Shown here: piece by piece, positions 3,929 to 5,334 of the stretch | Layout of the letters: each line of letters begins with the position of its first letter | How positions within the stretch are numbered: the first letter of the stretch is position 1 | Assembly: GCA_003483675.1 (NCBI GenBank) | Contig: DMYK01000386.1 | Location: forward strand, 2,790-8,123 | Length of the DNA: 5,334 nucleotides | Origin: Microcoleaceae cyanobacterium UBA11344 | GTDB taxonomy: Bacteria; Cyanobacteriota; Cyanobacteriia; Cyanobacteriales; Microcoleaceae | Direction: 5' to 3' | Notes under the pieces: generated by a model | What the model saw: the letters and a program-made list of their open reading frames with translations, nothing else | What the model was told of the DNA's origin: nothing | The model's database searches: none | Program-made: the position numbers and the translations under genes

Positions 3929-5334
3929 ATGAGCAAACATGACATCTACAACACATCAAAACAGATCTGTCGTTAGCGCAGGAACTCCCCGTGGCTGCTA
4001 GGCTGATTAGCGATCGCCATTGTACTAGGTATCGGATTTCGCTGCTTTGAGATCGATCGCCAACTTTACGGGCATCAACGAAGCATACACCTCGCTCAGA
4101 GCCGCTGGTTTCACCAGACAACAAATCGACGACGAACTATTCCAAAATCGGATTGTTACCGCGCCGGAATTACCAAAATATCAGCGACTTAAACCAGGAA
4201 GTACCGCCGCAGACACAATCCATTCTTTAGCAATTGAAAACCCACAGCATCCGCCTTTCTACTTGCTGATGGCTCGTTTTTGGATGCAGCAATTTGGTAG
4301 TTCTCTAACAGCATCCCGCAGTTTACCAGCACTATTAAGTTTGCTATCCCTGCCTTTAATGTACGCTTGATCTCAAGAACTTTTTGCCTCTAATTTAACA
4401 TCGTTATTAGCCACTGCACTTTTAGCTTTATCTCCCTTTGACATCTTATTTGCTCAGACAGCAAGGCAGTACAGTTTGCTGACAGTATCTTAGCAGTAAC
4501 AGCAGCTTTAATCTTGTACATTCCCTTCTACGTGCTAGCAACTAATCTTCAACGAGCCTCAGCTACTACAGATTGGACGCGAGGAGCTCCCGGATTGCTT
4601 GAGCTTGTGAAATTGTGTTGAGTTTTACAGCGCTATTTTTTGACCGAGATTTCGGCTTTGACAGTATCTGGAATTATCGGGCAAGATTGCCATTTTTACT
4701 CTTAATTATAGCAGCTATTTACAAAAAATGCAAGCCGAAAACCAGTTCAAATTGGCTATTTGTTTTAAGAGCAATTTTTGTACCTTTTGTGATGCTGGCT
4801 TTGCCGGATCTAATCATCGGTGGCCAAGGTTACGCTGTCAGTCGCTCTCTCATTTCTTGCTTTCCGGGAGTGCAGCTAGCCGTTGCTTATTTGCTAGCAA
4901 ATAGCGTAAAAAATCGGCAGCGGTTCTGGCAATTCACTTGAGCAGCGGTATTTACAGGAAGTATAGTATCTTGTGTTGTTAGCGCTTTTTCGGCTCCTTG
5001 GTGGAGCAAAGACTTGAGCTATTTTAATGCTGAAGTCGCCCAAAAGATTAATCAAGAGGCGATCGCGAATAGGTCGATTAAAGATACAATTGTAATTAGC
5101 GATCGCGGTAAGGATTTTACTAACATGGGAGATTTACTTTCCCTGAGTTATTTGCTTGACAAAAATGTACGGCTGATGCTAATAAGCCAGTCACCCGACA
5201 TCGAGATGTTGAACAAATATTCGGCTCCGCTGGTGTTCCGCCCTTCGGAAAAATTGCGATCGGCATTTAAGCGAAATCAACGTCGGTTAGAGCCTATATT
5301 GGAATACGCCAGACTTTTTAGAGTGCGGCGAGCT
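3929..5334 (+). pseudogene. Decayed family 39-type membrane glycosyltransferase (runs off right edge)
   Basis: Pieces in three frames add up to one integral membrane protein of the GT39 / ArnT-PMT type, which moves sugar from a lipid carrier on the outer face of the cytoplasmic membrane. In order: ATG 3929 and a first membrane helix (LAIAIVLGIGFRCFEIDRQLY); EAYTSLRAAGF; NPQHPPFYLLMARFWMQQFG with the family HPPFY motif near 4244; SPFDILFAQTARQYSLLTV; IPFYVLATNLQRASATTDWT; LSFTALFFDRDFGFD; RLPFLLLIIAAIY; ALPDLIIGGQGYAVSRSLI; and a soluble end with VISDRG and LSLSYLLDKNVRLM. Lesions: TAG 3974-3976, TGA 4004-4006, a one-base shift near 4070-4080, TGA 4368-4370, a shift near 4482-4490, a shift near 4613-4617, TGA 4939-4941. 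The first shift destroys the expected W-H-D-E motif holding the catalytic acid. The piece around 4485-4520 joins segments normally about 100 residues apart, suggesting an internal deletion. No stop is reached before the edge, though the C-terminus looks close. Confidence 0.85.

Noticed and set aside
3754..4124. Two minus-strand frames in the spacer upstream of recA and over the start of the glycosyltransferase remnant.
   Set aside because: No family features, no ribosome-binding sites, and overlap with the better-supported plus-strand remnant and with tandem repeats.
3929..5334. Reading TGA as Trp to rescue the glycosyltransferase frame.
   Set aside because: TAG at 3974 and three frameshifts would remain, and recA in the same window uses ordinary TGG codons. 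This is a pseudogene, not recoding.
1..5334. CRISPR array, tRNA or rRNA genes, or a multi-gene defence or biosynthetic system.
   Set aside because: No spaced identical repeats of 25-40 bases, no cloverleaf or rRNA-like stretch was seen, and the intact genes have no evident shared function.

Overview
The window looks like chromosomal DNA of a filamentous cyanobacterium. The octamer GCGATCGC (HIP1) occurs six times in 5.3 kb (near 400, 1706, 3383, 4010, 5059 and 5099), far above chance. Heptanucleotide tandem repeats of the cyanobacterial STRR kind and several intergenic palindromes are present, and the decayed gene at the right end belongs to a membrane glycosyltransferase family common in cyanobacteria. 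A Microcoleus/Oscillatoria/Tychonema-type host is my guess from repeat style and was not tested.

Layout: (1) 1-69, the last 22 codons of a plus-strand gene, probably an alpha/beta hydrolase. (2) 70-233, repeat-rich spacer with two heptamer arrays and a hairpin. (3) 234-957, minus strand: a Coq4-like gene that reads intact for 101 codons and then breaks up by stops and a frameshift, followed by a 74-residue orphan LuxR-type DNA-binding protein. (4) 958-1548, a long spacer with a four-copy 10-bp phased repeat, two degenerate palindromes and a candidate promoter. (5) 1549-2265, plus strand: a secreted 238-residue protein with an SH3-like C-terminal segment. (6) 2266-2550, a convergent spacer with one terminator for each strand and a 13-bp inverted repeat. 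(7) 2551-3651, minus strand: complete recA. (8) 3652-3928, a divergent spacer with short tandem repeats. (9) 3929-5334, plus strand: a glycosyltransferase family 39-type membrane protein wrecked by at least four stops and three frameshifts, running off the right edge.

Only recA, the secreted protein and the small LuxR protein look intact. Nothing shows that these genes work together; the region reads as one housekeeping gene in a repeat-rich, decaying neighbourhood. I found no convincing new multi-gene system. The best leads are the two pseudogenes, the 10-bp phased repeat near 1331-1380, the recA terminator built from a long palindrome, and the uncharacterised secreted protein.
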